Shown here in pieces: positions 1 through 9,354 of a stretch of 64,000 bases of DNA. The translations under genes and the position numbers were made by a program. Every line of letters begins with the position of its first letter. Position 1 is the first letter of the stretch. The stretch lies in contig NZ_JARQXA010000006.1 of NCBI RefSeq assembly GCF_029543155.1, forward strand, positions 62,001 to 126,000, written 5' to 3'. The stretch is from Sphingomonas sp. HITSZ_GF. GTDB taxonomy: Bacteria; Pseudomonadota; Alphaproteobacteria; Sphingomonadales; Sphingomonadaceae. The notes below the pieces were generated by a model. That model did not search any database and had not been told where the DNA came from. It was given only the letters and a program-made list of their open reading frames with translations.

Positions 1-1284
1 GTGGGAAGCGCTGCGCGGGGCGAAATCGTCGCTGTCGATCCGGTGGACAATGTCGAGCGGCATCGTCTTGCTCGGCGTCTCGAAGATCGCCGGCTCGTTC
101 ATGTCGTTCCAGAAGCCGGCGATGCCGTCCGCCAGGCCCTTGTAGAGCCCGCCCCACCAGGCACGCGTGGCGGCGCGGGTGAAATCGGGGAACACGGCCG
201 GGCCCGGCCAGACGGGGGCGACATAGAGGCTGCCGTCCGGATTGGTGAGGAAATGGCCGCCGGCCTTGCCGCTGTCATAGGGGGCATAGCCCTGATCGGG
301 CGCGGCGGCGATGTGGAGATCGGTGATCGCGACCAGCCGGATACCGGTGCTGCGCAGGTCGGCGGCGAGGCGCTTGAGATCGGGATAGGCCGCGGCATTG
401 GTGGTGAAGGGGCGGTTGCGGTCCTGGAAATCGATATCGAGCCAGATCACGTCGAGCGGGATGCCGCTCTCCCGTGCCTTGCCGGCAATGTCGCGCACTT
501 CGGCATCGGACATGTAGCTGTAGCGCGACTGCTGATAGCCGAGCGCCCAGCGCGGCGGCAGCGGCGCCTTGCCGGTGAGATCGGTATAGCGACGGACGAC
601 CTCGGCGGGCGTGGGGCCGGCGATCAGATAATAGTCGATCGGGCCGGCGGGCGCGCCGATCGCCAGCACGCCTTCCTCCCGGTGGCCGAAATCGAACCAG
701 CTGCGGCGGGTGTTGTCGAGGAACAGGCCATAGGCACCGCCCGCGCCGCCGACCGACAGCGCGAAGGGGATCGACTTGTAGATGGGATCGGTGGTGCCTT
801 CATAGCCGAACGCATCGGTGTTCCAGTTGACGTAGCTGGCGCCGCGCCGATCGAACGGGCCGGTCTTGTCGCCGAGCGCGAAATAATGCTCGCCGAGCGG
901 GAGCGCCTTGCGCAGCGTGAAGGCATCGCCCTCGAGCCTGAGCGGATCGGCAGCGTCGGCGGCGATGGTCTTGCCGGCCCTGTCGGTGACGGTGAGGCGC
1001 AGCGTAGCCGGATCGACATGGACGACGAGCGCGGCGGTCTCGAAGCCGTCGGTACGCGGGGTGACGGTGGCGCGCCGGCTGCGAACGGAAGCGGGAATGG
1101 CCCAGCTGGCATCCTCGGGGAACCGGCCCTGGGGGGCGATCTGCACGCGGAGGATCTCGGGCGTGAGCGCGGTTATCCGGAGGACCGCCGCGCCGCGGAC
1201 GAACTCGCCGCCGCCCGAAGCCGGGGTCTGCGCCACGGCCGGCAGGGTCCACAGGAGCAGGCATAGGGCTACCAGCATGCGCAT
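1..1284 (-). CDS. Glycoside hydrolase family 31 (alpha-glucosidase/xylosidase type), C-terminus outside window
   Basis: Reads leftward and leaves the window, so only the first 428 codons are visible. The start at 1284 follows a good ribosome site (GGAGAGGAG) and gives a signal peptide ending near AVAQT, so the enzyme is exported to the periplasm or outer membrane. The visible part has the GH31 N-terminal beta-sandwich (WNTDAFGYE region), the GYQQSRYSY strand of the catalytic barrel, the VIWLDID strand and the catalytic WNDMNEP motif with the predicted nucleophile at about Asp394. The family retains configuration when releasing alpha-linked glucose or xylose from oligosaccharides. The exact substrate cannot be read from the part present. 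It is divergent from the efflux operon and is not obviously linked to it. Confidence 0.93.
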   Translation of the reverse strand, partial: MRMLVALCLLLWTLPAVAQTPASGGGEFVRGAAVLRITALTPEILRVQIAPQGRFPEDASWAIPASVRSRRATVTPRTDGFETAALVVHVDPATLRLTVTDRAGKTIAADAADPLRLEGDAFTLRKALPLGEHYFALGDKTGPFDRRGASYVNWNTDAFGYEGTTDPIYKSIPFALSVGGAGGAYGLFLDNTRRSWFDFGHREEGVLAIGAPAGPIDYYLIAGPTPAEVVRRYTDLTGKAPLPPRWALGYQQSRYSYMSDAEVRDIAGKARESGIPLDVIWLDIDFQDRNRPFTTNAAAYPDLKRLAADLRSTGIRLVAITDLHIAAAPDQGYAPYDSGKAGGHFLTNPDGSLYVAPVWPGPAVFPDFTRAATRAWWGGLYKGLADGIAGFWNDMNEPAIFETPSKTMPLDIVHRIDSDDFAPRSASH

Positions 1285-1385
1285 GGGGATACTCCTCTCC
1301 GCTGCCCGGATCTGGGACCGATTACAGCGCTGCCGAGCCATAGCGTGGGCCGAAGGCGCCGAAAACGGCGATTGTGCCAGCCGGG

Positions 1386-1414
1386 GCGGTTACACGCGGT
1401 TACAATCGCTTACC
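1386..1414. promoter_or_regulatory. Tandem GCGGTTACA direct repeats, probable OmpR-family regulator box
   Basis: Three direct copies of a G(C)GGTTACA-like motif lie head to tail with a 10-11 bp period (GCGGTTACA, GCGGTTACA, then the weaker CGCTTACC), about 70-100 bp before the adaptor start. OmpR/PhoB-family regulators bind direct repeats with this helical spacing as dimers. The response regulator encoded just after the efflux operon is the natural candidate to bind here; that link is inferred. Confidence 0.5.
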
Positions 1415-1482
1415 AACTGCGCGTGTTTTGGGCAGTGCAGCATCGCTAGGCGGGCGCCTTCCTCCACAAAAGGCCCCCGATC

Positions 1483-2598
1483 ATGCCGCTGCGAAACTCG
1501 ATAGCCCTCCCTGCAGCCCTGTTGCTCGTCGGGTGCGGGGGCGCCAAGCAGATGCCGGCGAAGGGACCCGCCGAAGTCGGCGTGGTCACGCTGCGCACCG
1601 AGCCGGTGACGATGACCTCCGAGCTTACCGGGCGGACCACGGCGACGGCGGTGGCGGAGATCCGGCCGCAGGTCGACGGCATCATCAAGGCGCGGCTGTT
1701 CCAGGAGGGGTCCTATGTCCGCGCCGGCCAGCCGCTCTACCAGATCGATCCGCGGCTCTACACGGCGGCGCGCAACCAGGCAGCGGCGCAGCTGGCGAGC
1801 GCCCAGGCATCGGTGATCACCGCCAATGCCAAGGTCGAGCGCTACCGCCAGCTCGGCACCGCCGACGCGGTGAGCAAGCAGGAGATCGACGACGCGGTCG
1901 CCACCGCGCGGGCGGGGCAGGCGAGCGTGCGCCAATATGCCGCGACGCTCGACACGGCGAAGGTCAATCTGGGCTTCACGCGCGTCTATGCGCCGATCTC
2001 GGGCCGGATCGGCCGCTCGAGCGTGACGCAGGGCGCGCTGGTCGGCGCGGCACAGACCACTGCGCTGGCGACGATCCAGCAGCTCGACCCGATCTATGTC
2101 GACATCCAGCAATCGAGCGACGCGCTGCTGGCACTCCGGGAGAGCCTGGCCAAGGGCGACATGCTGCCGGCCAGCACCAGCGTGCAGCTGATCCTCGGCA
2201 ATGGCCGCACCTATGCGCAGACCGGCACGATCGAGTTCGGCGAAGTCACGGTCGACGAGAGCAGCGGCATGGTGACGCTGCGCGCGCGCTTCCCCAATCC
2301 CAACAACGTCCTGCTGCCCGGCATGTTCGTGCGCGTGAAGGCACCGCAGGCGGTGGTGCAGAACGGCATCCTGGCGCCCCAGGCGGGCATCACCCGCGAC
2401 GCCAAGGGCAATGCCACCGCGCTGGTGGTGGGCAAGGACAACAAGGTCGAGCAGCGCACCGTCACCGTGGCGCAGGCGATCGGCGACAAGTGGCTGGTTA
2501 CCGGTGGCCTCAAGGCCGGCGACCGGCTGATCGTCGAAGGCACCGACAAGGCGCGCGCAGGCACGCAGGTGAAGCCGGTCGCGGCGGGCAGCAACTGA
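1483..2598 (+). CDS. RND efflux periplasmic adaptor (membrane fusion lipoprotein, AcrA/MexA family)
   Basis: A 371-residue adaptor linking the inner-membrane pump to the outer-membrane channel. The N-terminus has a lipoprotein signal (LLVGC lipobox, Cys18), followed by the first half of the barrel-sandwich (GRTTATAVAEIRPQVDG), a helical hairpin rich in Ala/Gln (about residues 100-160), the second lipoyl half (NLGFTRVYAPISGRIG) and the beta-barrel and membrane-proximal domains. Length is typical for MexA. It is separated by one base from the permease gene and forms the first gene of a three-gene efflux operon. Substrates are not predictable; multidrug or solvent export is usual for HAE1 systems. 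Confidence 0.95.
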   Translation: MPLRNSIALPAALLLVGCGGAKQMPAKGPAEVGVVTLRTEPVTMTSELTGRTTATAVAEIRPQVDGIIKARLFQEGSYVRAGQPLYQIDPRLYTAARNQAAAQLASAQASVITANAKVERYRQLGTADAVSKQEIDDAVATARAGQASVRQYAATLDTAKVNLGFTRVYAPISGRIGRSSVTQGALVGAAQTTALATIQQLDPIYVDIQQSSDALLALRESLAKGDMLPASTSVQLILGNGRTYAQTGTIEFGEVTVDESSGMVTLRARFPNPNNVLLPGMFVRVKAPQAVVQNGILAPQAGITRDAKGNATALVVGKDNKVEQRTVTVAQAIGDKWLVTGGLKAGDRLIVEGTDKARAGTQVKPVAAGSN

Positions 2599-2599
2599 G

Positions 2600-5500
2600 A
2601 TGGGGATCAGCCGCTTCTTCATCGATCGCCCGATCTTCGCCTGGGTGATCGCGATCGTGATCATGCTCGCGGGCGTGTTCGGCCTGAGCACCCTGCCGGT
2701 CGCGCAATATCCCGACGTCGCGCCGCCGACGATCAGCATCCGCGCCACCTATCCCGGCGCCTCGGCCGAGACGCTGCAGACCAGCGTCACCCAGATCATC
2801 GAGCAGCAGCTCACCGGTATCGACGGGCTGCTCTATTTCAGCTCCTCGTCCGACAGCTCGGGCAGCGCCTCGATCACCGCCACCTTCGCCAAGGGCACCG
2901 ACCCGGATACCGCGCAGGTGCAGGTGCAGAACAAGGTGCAGCAGGCGACCTCGCGCCTGCCGACCGCGGTGACCTCGCAGGGGGTGACCGTCACCAAGTC
3001 GAACAGCGACTTCCTGATGATCGTCGCGCTCTACGACAAGAGCGACAAGAGCAGCGCCAGCGACATCGCCGACTATCTCGTCACCAATTTCCAGGACACG
3101 CTGGGCCGCGTCGACGGCGTCGGCCAGACCCAAGTGTTCGGCGCGCAATATGCGATGCGCATCTGGCTCGATCCCAACAAGCTTGCCGCGCGCAAGCTGA
3201 TGCCGTCGGACATCTCGAGCGCGCTCACGACCCAGAACACCGACATCTCGGCCGGCCAGATCGGCGCGCTGCCGGCAGTGAAGGGCCAGATGCTCAACGC
3301 CGTGGTGCGCGGCAAGTCGCGGCTGACCTCGGTCGACCAGTTCCGCAACATCGTGGTGAAGACCGAGACCGACGGATCGGTCGTCCACCTGTCCGACGTC
3401 GCGCGCGTCGAGCTGGGGCAGGAAAGCTACAGCTCCTCGGCCGAGCTCAACGGCCATCCGGCATCGGGCATCGCGATCCAGCTCGCCACCGGTGCCGACG
3501 CGCTCAAGACCGCGGCCGCGGTCAAGGCGCGTGTCGCCGAACTCTCGAAGAACATGCCGGCGGGCTACACCATTGCCTTCCCGCGCGACACGACCGACTT
3601 CGTCAAGCTGTCGATCAAGGAAGTGATCAAGACGCTGGTCGAGGCGATCATCCTCGTCGTCGTGGTGATGTTCGTCTTCCTGCAGAGCTGGCGCGCCACG
3701 CTGATCCCGGCGATCGCGGTGCCGGTGGTGCTGCTCGGCACCTTCGGGGTGCTCGCGGTGGCCGGCTATTCGGTCAACACGCTGACGCTGTTCGCGATGG
3801 TGCTGGCGATCGGCCTGCTCGTCGACGATGCGATCGTCGTGGTCGAGAATGTCGAGCGCGTTATGGCGGAGGAGGGGCTTTCCCCGCACGACGCCACGGT
3901 CAAGTCGATGGGCGAGATCGGATCGGCGCTGGTCGGCATCGCGCTCGTCCTGTCGGCGGTGTTCCTGCCGATGGCGTTCTTCGGCGGATCGGCGGGTGTC
4001 ATCTATCGCCAGTTCTCGGTGACGATCGTCTCGGCAATGGTGCTGTCGGTAATCGTCGCGCTGGTGCTGAGCCCGGCACTGACCGCCACTTTGCTCAAGC
4101 CGGGCCATCACGATCCGCTCGAGCGCAAGGGGCTGGCCGGCAAGTTCAATCGCTGGTTCGCGCGGACGACCGGCCGCTACGAGGGCGGCGCCCATTCGGT
4201 GATCCGCCGCCGGGTGCTGCATCTCGGCGTGTTCGTCGTGATCGCGGGGCTGATGGCGGTGCTGTTCCTGCGCCTGCCGACCAGCTTCCTGCCCGAGGAA
4301 GACCAGGGCACGTCGATGGTGATGTACACGCTGCCCGCCGGCGCCACTGCCGAGCGGACCGACAAGGTGCGCAAGCAGGTCCAGCATTTCTATTCGGGCC
4401 AGGCCGATGTCGACAGCGTCTTCACCATCTCCGGCTTCAGCTTCGGCGGGTCGGGGCAGAATGCGGGCATGGGCTTCGCCACGCTGAAGCCGTTCGATGA
4501 GCGCAGCGGCGCCGCCCATTCGGCGGGTGCGATCAACGGCAAGGCGATGGCGACCTTCTCGAAGATCCGCGACGCGCAGGTCTTCGCGATGACGCCGCCG
4601 GCGATCTCAGGCCTCGGCCAGTCCAACGGCTTCACCTTCGAGCTGCTCAATTCGAGCGGCATGGCCCAGGCAGACTTCGTCGCGCTGCGCGACAAGCTGA
4701 TCGCGGCGGCGAACCAGGACTCGAAGCTCTCCGCCGTCCGCGCCTCGACGCTGCCCGATACGCCGCAGCTCAACGTCACGCTCGACGAGGCCAAGCTCGC
4801 CGTGCTGGGCCTGAGCGAGAGCGACGTGAACAGCGCGCTGAGCACCGCCTGGGGCGGTACCTATGTCAACGACTTCGTCGATCGCGGCCGGGTGAAGCGC
4901 GTCTATATGCAGGCCGATGCGCCGTTCCGGATGCTGCCCGAGGACATCAACCAGTGGCAGGTGCGCAATTCGAGCACCGGCGAGATGGTGCCCTTCTCGG
5001 CCTTCGCCACCCTGTCGTGGGAGAAGGGGCCGAACAGCGTCTCGCGCTTCAACGGCCTGCCGTCCTACGAGATCCAGGGTTCGGCGGCGAGCGGCACCAG
5101 CTCGGGCGAGGCGATGCAGCGTATGATCGAACTGCAGCAGCAGGTGGCACCCGGCACCAGCTATGCCTGGTCGGGCCTGTCCTATCAGGAGAACCAGACC
5201 AGCGGCCAGGCGCCGATGCTCTACGGTGCGTCGATCCTGATCGTGTTCCTCTGCCTCGCTGCGCTCTACGAAAGCTGGTCGGTGCCGATCGCGGTGCTGC
5301 TCGTGCTGCCGCTCGGCATCATCGGCGCGGTGCTCGCGGTCACCTTCCGCGGCCTCAGCAACGACATCTATTTCCAGGTCGGCCTGATCACCACGATCGG
5401 CCTGGCGGCGAAGAACGCGATCCTGATCGTCGAGTTCGCCGAGGATGCGCGGCGCCGGGGCAAGGACCTGGTCGAATCGGCGCTGGAGGCAGCCCGACTG

Positions 5501-5728
5501 CGGCTGCGCCCGATCCTGATGACCAGCCTGGCGTTCATCTTCGGCGTGCTGCCGCTGGCGATCGCCACCGGTGCCGGCGCCAACAGCCGCATCGCGATCG
5601 GCACCGCCGTGATCGGCGGCATGCTGACCGCGACGGCGCTGGCGATCTTCTACGTGCCTATGTTCTTCGTGGTCATCGCCAAACTCTTCCACAGCCGCGC
5701 GCCCAAGGCGCAGGAGGCACAATCGTGA
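2600..5728 (+). CDS. RND multidrug efflux permease (AcrB/MexB, HAE1 family)
   Basis: The 1042-residue inner-membrane proton/drug antiporter of the tripartite pump. The start MGISRFFIDRPIFAWVIAI is the classical HAE1 N-terminus. The proton-relay acids of TM4 are visible in GLLVDDAIVVVENV and the TM10 lysine in GLAAKNAILIVEF. Two large periplasmic loops follow TM1 and TM7 as expected for the porter and docking domains. Length matches AcrB (about 1049). The stop overlaps the GTG start of the outer-membrane factor, so the three pump genes are translationally coupled. Confidence 0.97.
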   Translation: MGISRFFIDRPIFAWVIAIVIMLAGVFGLSTLPVAQYPDVAPPTISIRATYPGASAETLQTSVTQIIEQQLTGIDGLLYFSSSSDSSGSASITATFAKGTDPDTAQVQVQNKVQQATSRLPTAVTSQGVTVTKSNSDFLMIVALYDKSDKSSASDIADYLVTNFQDTLGRVDGVGQTQVFGAQYAMRIWLDPNKLAARKLMPSDISSALTTQNTDISAGQIGALPAVKGQMLNAVVRGKSRLTSVDQFRNIVVKTETDGSVVHLSDVARVELGQESYSSSAELNGHPASGIAIQLATGADALKTAAAVKARVAELSKNMPAGYTIAFPRDTTDFVKLSIKEVIKTLVEAIILVVVVMFVFLQSWRATLIPAIAVPVVLLGTFGVLAVAGYSVNTLTLFAMVLAIGLLVDDAIVVVENVERVMAEEGLSPHDATVKSMGEIGSALVGIALVLSAVFLPMAFFGGSAGVIYRQFSVTIVSAMVLSVIVALVLSPALTATLLKPGHHDPLERKGLAGKFNRWFARTTGRYEGGAHSVIRRRVLHLGVFVVIAGLMAVLFLRLPTSFLPEEDQGTSMVMYTLPAGATAERTDKVRKQVQHFYSGQADVDSVFTISGFSFGGSGQNAGMGFATLKPFDERSGAAHSAGAINGKAMATFSKIRDAQVFAMTPPAISGLGQSNGFTFELLNSSGMAQADFVALRDKLIAAANQDSKLSAVRASTLPDTPQLNVTLDEAKLAVLGLSESDVNSALSTAWGGTYVNDFVDRGRVKRVYMQADAPFRMLPEDINQWQVRNSSTGEMVPFSAFATLSWEKGPNSVSRFNGLPSYEIQGSAASGTSSGEAMQRMIELQQQVAPGTSYAWSGLSYQENQTSGQAPMLYGASILIVFLCLAALYESWSVPIAVLLVLPLGIIGAVLAVTFRGLSNDIYFQVGLITTIGLAAKNAILIVEFAEDARRRGKDLVESALEAARLRLRPILMTSLAFIFGVLPLAIATGAGANSRIAIGTAVIGGMLTATALAIFYVPMFFVVIAKLFHSRAPKAQEAQS

Positions 5729-7125
5729 GCCCGTTTCGTACCCTGGTGCTGCTGGCCGGCGCCGCTTCGCTGACCGCCTGCAACATGGCGCCCAAATATG
5801 TGCGCTCGGTCTCCGAATTCGTGCCGCCCGAATGGCCGCAGGGCGCAGCCTATGCGCCGGCACAGGAGGGCGCCGCCGGCATGCCGTGGCGCAGCCTGGT
5901 CGGCGACGACAAGCTGCGCCAGGTGATCGAGCAGGCGCTGGCCCGCAACCAGGACCTGGCCGCCGCCGTCGCCAATGCCGAGATGGCGCGCGCGCAATAT
6001 CGCACCCAGCGCTCGAACCAGCTGCCCACGCTCGCGGCGAGCGCGGGGGCTACCGTCCAGCGCACGCTGACCGGCCCGCAGACCGCCACGACCGGTGACA
6101 CGACGCAGTTCACCGGCAACATCGGCGTCAGCGGCTTCGAGATCGATCTGTTCGGCCGGCTCAAGAACCTGTCGCGCCAGGCGCTCGAACAATATCTCGC
6201 CAGCGATTCGGGCACGCGATCGACGCGCTTCACGATCGTTGCCGAGACGGCCACCGCCTATGCGACGCTTGCCGCCGATCAGGATCTGCTGGCGATCGCC
6301 CGGCAGCAGGTGGCCAGCGGCGAAGAGACGGTGCGGCTGACCAACAAGCTGCACGATGTCGGGCTGGTCAGCGGCAGCGATGTCGCCGACGCGCAGACGA
6401 TCCTTGCCCAGGCCAAGGCCGACGTCGAATCCTATACCAGCCAGGTCGCGCAGGACCGCAACGCGCTCGAGCTGCTCGCGGGCGGCAAGATCGACGATGC
6501 GCTGCTGCCGAGCGGATTGGCCGCGCTCGACGCCAGCGTCGCCAATGTCCCCGCCGGCCTGTCCTCGACGGTGCTGCTCGACCGGCCCGACGTGGTCGAG
6601 GCCGAGCATCAGCTCAAGGGCGCCAACGCCAATATCGGCGCGGCGCGCGCGGCCTTCTTCCCGACGATCTCGCTCACCAGCCTGGTCGGCGTGGCGAGCA
6701 ATGCGCTCTCCAGCCTGTTCAGCGGATCGACGACGACCTGGTCGGCCAGCCCGTCGGTCAGCCTGCCGATCCTGGGCGGCGCCAATCGCGGCAACCTCGA
6801 ATATGCCAAGGCGCAGGCGAGCTATTATCTCGCCACTTACCGCAAGACTGCGCAGACCGCGTACAAGGAAGTCGCCGATGGCCTGGCCCGGCGCGGCACC
6901 ATCGTTCGCCAGCGCGCGGCGCAGGACGATCTCGTCGCCGCCGCGGACAAGAGCTGGACCGTTGCCGATGCGCGCTACAAGCAGGGCATCGACAATTTCC
7001 TGACCGCGCTCGTCGCGCAGCGTACGCTCTATTCGGCACGGCAGGGCGCGGTGAGCCTGATGCTCACCGACATCTCGAACCGGATCACCCTCTACCAGGC
7101 GATCGGATCGGACGCCTCGCTGTGA
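5725..7125 (+). CDS. Outer-membrane efflux lipoprotein (OprM/NodT family)
   Basis: The TolC-like exit duct of the pump, 466 residues from a GTG that overlaps the permease stop (GTGA). The signal peptide ends in a lipobox (SLTAC, then NMAPKY, the usual NodT start). Two homologous TolC-type repeats follow, including the FEIDLFGRLKN and LLDRPDV..AE motifs typical of OprM/NodT. This completes a self-sufficient tripartite pump. The next gene, the response regulator, begins 38 bp later on the same strand. Confidence 0.95.
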   Translation: MSPFRTLVLLAGAASLTACNMAPKYVRSVSEFVPPEWPQGAAYAPAQEGAAGMPWRSLVGDDKLRQVIEQALARNQDLAAAVANAEMARAQYRTQRSNQLPTLAASAGATVQRTLTGPQTATTGDTTQFTGNIGVSGFEIDLFGRLKNLSRQALEQYLASDSGTRSTRFTIVAETATAYATLAADQDLLAIARQQVASGEETVRLTNKLHDVGLVSGSDVADAQTILAQAKADVESYTSQVAQDRNALELLAGGKIDDALLPSGLAALDASVANVPAGLSSTVLLDRPDVVEAEHQLKGANANIGAARAAFFPTISLTSLVGVASNALSSLFSGSTTTWSASPSVSLPILGGANRGNLEYAKAQASYYLATYRKTAQTAYKEVADGLARRGTIVRQRAAQDDLVAAADKSWTVADARYKQGIDNFLTALVAQRTLYSARQGAVSLMLTDISNRITLYQAIGSDASL

Positions 7126-7163
7126 GCCCCCCTTTGGCCCTGACCGTCGAGGCGCTATAGCCG

Positions 7164-7892
7164 ATGGCGGAGGAAGGCTTGGTCGACGATTTGGGGCATG
7201 TGCCGCGGCTGCTGGTCGTCGATGACGATCCGGACATCCGCGAACTGGTGATCGAGCAGCTCGCCCGCGAGGGCTATGCGCTGCAGGCGGCCAAGGACGT
7301 GGCGGGCGTGCGTGCCGCGCTCGCCGCTGGGCCGATCGACCTGATCGTGCTCGATCTGGGCCTGCCCGACGGCGACGGGCTGGCGCTCTGCCGCCAGCTG
7401 CGTGCGGAAGGGCATGACGGCGCGATCATCATGGTCACTGCGCGCGACAGCGCGATTGACCGGGTGCTGGGCCTCGAACTGGGTGCCGATGATTACCTGA
7501 CCAAGCCGTTCGAGCCGCGCGAGCTCAGCGCCCGCGTGCGCAACCTGCTGCGCCGGCGTCCGCCCGCAGCGCGGCCGGGGGGCATGCAGATCGCGCGGTT
7601 CGGCCGCTGGCGGCTCGATCTGGTCAAGCGCCGGCTGATCGCGCCGGACGACAGCCTGGTCATGCTGTCGTCGACCGAGTTCGACATCCTCAATCGTTTC
7701 GTCGAGGCACCGCACCAGCCGCTCTCGCGCGAGGTCCTGCTGCCCAGCCGCGCCGCCACCGCCGCGTTCGACCGGACGATCGACAACCAGATCAGCCGGT
7801 TGCGGCATAAGCTCGCCGCGGCAGGCGACGACCTGATCCTCACCGTGCGCAACCAGGGCTATCTGCTCGCTGCCGATGTGACCTTCGAATGA
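7164..7892 (+). CDS. OmpR-family two-component response regulator
   Basis: A 242-residue transcription factor. The receiver domain (about residues 14-128) has the acidic pocket DDD at 20-22, phospho-acceptor Asp64 in IVLDLGLPDGDG and Lys114 in YLTKPFEP. The C-terminal half is a winged-helix DNA-binding domain (LSSTEFDILNRFVEAP..LSREVLL and the VRNQGYLL wing). Its stop overlaps the start of the partner kinase (ATGA). The first 13 residues precede the receiver fold, so the true start could be a later TTG (7179, behind GGAGGAAGG) or GTG (7200). Position after the pump operon suggests it controls efflux. Confidence 0.93.
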   Translation: MAEEGLVDDLGHVPRLLVVDDDPDIRELVIEQLAREGYALQAAKDVAGVRAALAAGPIDLIVLDLGLPDGDGLALCRQLRAEGHDGAIIMVTARDSAIDRVLGLELGADDYLTKPFEPRELSARVRNLLRRRPPAARPGGMQIARFGRWRLDLVKRRLIAPDDSLVMLSSTEFDILNRFVEAPHQPLSREVLLPSRAATAAFDRTIDNQISRLRHKLAAAGDDLILTVRNQGYLLAADVTFE

Positions 7893-9250
7893 AGCGGCTC
7901 CTGCTCGGGCTGCGGCGCTTCGCGACTTCGCTGGCCGGGCGGATCGCGCTGATCTTGGCCATCGGCATTTCCTGCGCGGCGATCGGCGCGCTGTTCGTCG
8001 CCGATCAGGTGCGCCAGGCGGATTATCAGCGCTGGCGCAGCGAGCAGGTGGTGCTGAGCGCGGCGGACGTCGCCAACCGGCTCGCGCGGGACCGGGCGGG
8101 CACGATCGCGCTGCTCGAGGCGCGCGGGCTGGTGGGCGTCAAGCTGCTACCGGCGGGTCTGGCCTTCCCGGCTTCGCCCGACGCGACATTGACCGAGATG
8201 GTGCGGGCGCGTGCCCCAGCGAACCTCCAAATCGCCGTGCTCGATGTCACGCCGGCGGTGTGCATGTCGAACGACCCGTTCTGGAAGCGGCCGCGCGTCG
8301 CCGGGTTCAAGTTCCCCATCACTCCCGAATGCTGGCTGATGACCGCGACGGGGCAGGGCGAGACGCTGCGGATCACCATCGACCTGCCGCGGCTTGCCCG
8401 TCCGCCCAGCCCGATAACCCAGCCGCTGTTCCTGGTGCTCATCATCGCGGCCAGCACCTTGCTGTCGATCCTTGTCGCCAGCCTGGCTACCGCGCCGATC
8501 CGGCGGCTCGCGGCGGCATCGCGCGCCTTTGCCCGGTCGATCGATGCCGATCCGGTGGCGGAGAGCGGCCCGGAGGACGTGCGACAGGCGCTGGCGACCT
8601 TCAACACGATGCAGGACCGGGTGCGCGAAGGGCTGCGCGAACGGACGCGCCTGCTCGCCGCGATCAGCCACGATCTCCAGACGCCGCTCACCCGGCTGCG
8701 GCTGCGGCTCGAGCAGGTCGAGGACGATGCGCTGCGCGAGCGGCTGGTGACCGACCTGTCGGCGACGCTGGCGATGGTCCGGCGCGGGCTCGATCTCGCG
8801 CGGGCCAGCGAGAGTGCCGAGCAATGGTCGGTGATCGATCTCGATTCGATGCTGGCGGCAATGGTCGAGGATGCCGCCGAGTTCGGCCATGCCGTGCGCT
8901 TCGCCGGGGGGTGCGGCGCGCGCGTGCAGGGCAGGCCCGATGCGCTGTCGCGCTGCCTGGGCAACGTCATCGACAATGCGATCCGCTATGCCGGCGGCGC
9001 GGAAGTTGCGTGCCGCCGCGACGATGGCGCGACGATCGTCAGCGTCCGCGATCACGGCCCGGGCATGCCCGAGGCGCTGATTGCGCACGCGTTCGAGCCC
9101 TTTGTCCGCGGGCAGGGGCAGGAAGGCACGCTGGGGACGGGCATCGGCCTGACGATCGCGCAGGCCCAGGCGCGGGCAACCGACGGCGAGCTGACGATCC
9201 GCAACCACCCCGAGGGCGGATTGCTCGTCGAGTTGCGGCTCACGCGGTAG
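7889..9250 (+). CDS. Two-component sensor histidine kinase (HAMP-containing)
   Basis: A 453-residue membrane kinase. It has one N-terminal membrane segment (about residues 17-35), a short periplasmic sensor region containing two Cys (VCMSN and PECWL), a second membrane segment near 178-195, a HAMP linker, the H-box AISHDLQTPLTRLRL with phospho-acceptor His261, the N-box NVIDNAIRYAG, and G-boxes DHGPGMP and GTGIGLTIA. It overlaps the response regulator gene by 4 bp and is its cognate kinase. The pair probably senses envelope stress or pump substrates; the signal itself is unknown. Confidence 0.93.
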   Translation: MKRLLLGLRRFATSLAGRIALILAIGISCAAIGALFVADQVRQADYQRWRSEQVVLSAADVANRLARDRAGTIALLEARGLVGVKLLPAGLAFPASPDATLTEMVRARAPANLQIAVLDVTPAVCMSNDPFWKRPRVAGFKFPITPECWLMTATGQGETLRITIDLPRLARPPSPITQPLFLVLIIAASTLLSILVASLATAPIRRLAAASRAFARSIDADPVAESGPEDVRQALATFNTMQDRVREGLRERTRLLAAISHDLQTPLTRLRLRLEQVEDDALRERLVTDLSATLAMVRRGLDLARASESAEQWSVIDLDSMLAAMVEDAAEFGHAVRFAGGCGARVQGRPDALSRCLGNVIDNAIRYAGGAEVACRRDDGATIVSVRDHGPGMPEALIAHAFEPFVRGQGQEGTLGTGIGLTIAQAQARATDGELTIRNHPEGGLLVELRLTR

Positions 9251-9311
9251 CGCCGCCCGCTCTCGAAAACGCGCTGCTTCGACGCGGCTGGTGTCGGGGG
9301 CAAATATTTCT

Positions 9312-9337
9312 CTGTCCCTCCGCGCGGCTCGTGCGTC
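9312..9337 (+). promoter_or_regulatory. Putative ECF sigma promoter, CTGTC-N17-CGTC, in front of the sigma gene
   Basis: CTGTC at 9312-9316 and CGTC at 9334-9337 are separated by exactly 17 bp. The same pair with the same spacing precedes the TonB receptor gene at 10933-10958. A motif shared by a sigma gene and its neighbouring receptor is what an autoregulated ECF regulon looks like. The predicted transcript start lies close to the GTG at 9355, so translation may begin there almost leaderless or at the TTG at 9379. Confidence 0.45.
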
Positions 9338-9354
9338 CTACCTTCTAATCGACG

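Noticed and set aside
1-1266. Open frame on the + strand through the GH31 region
   Set aside because: Opposite strand shows unmistakable GH31 motifs and a signal peptide with a ribosome site.
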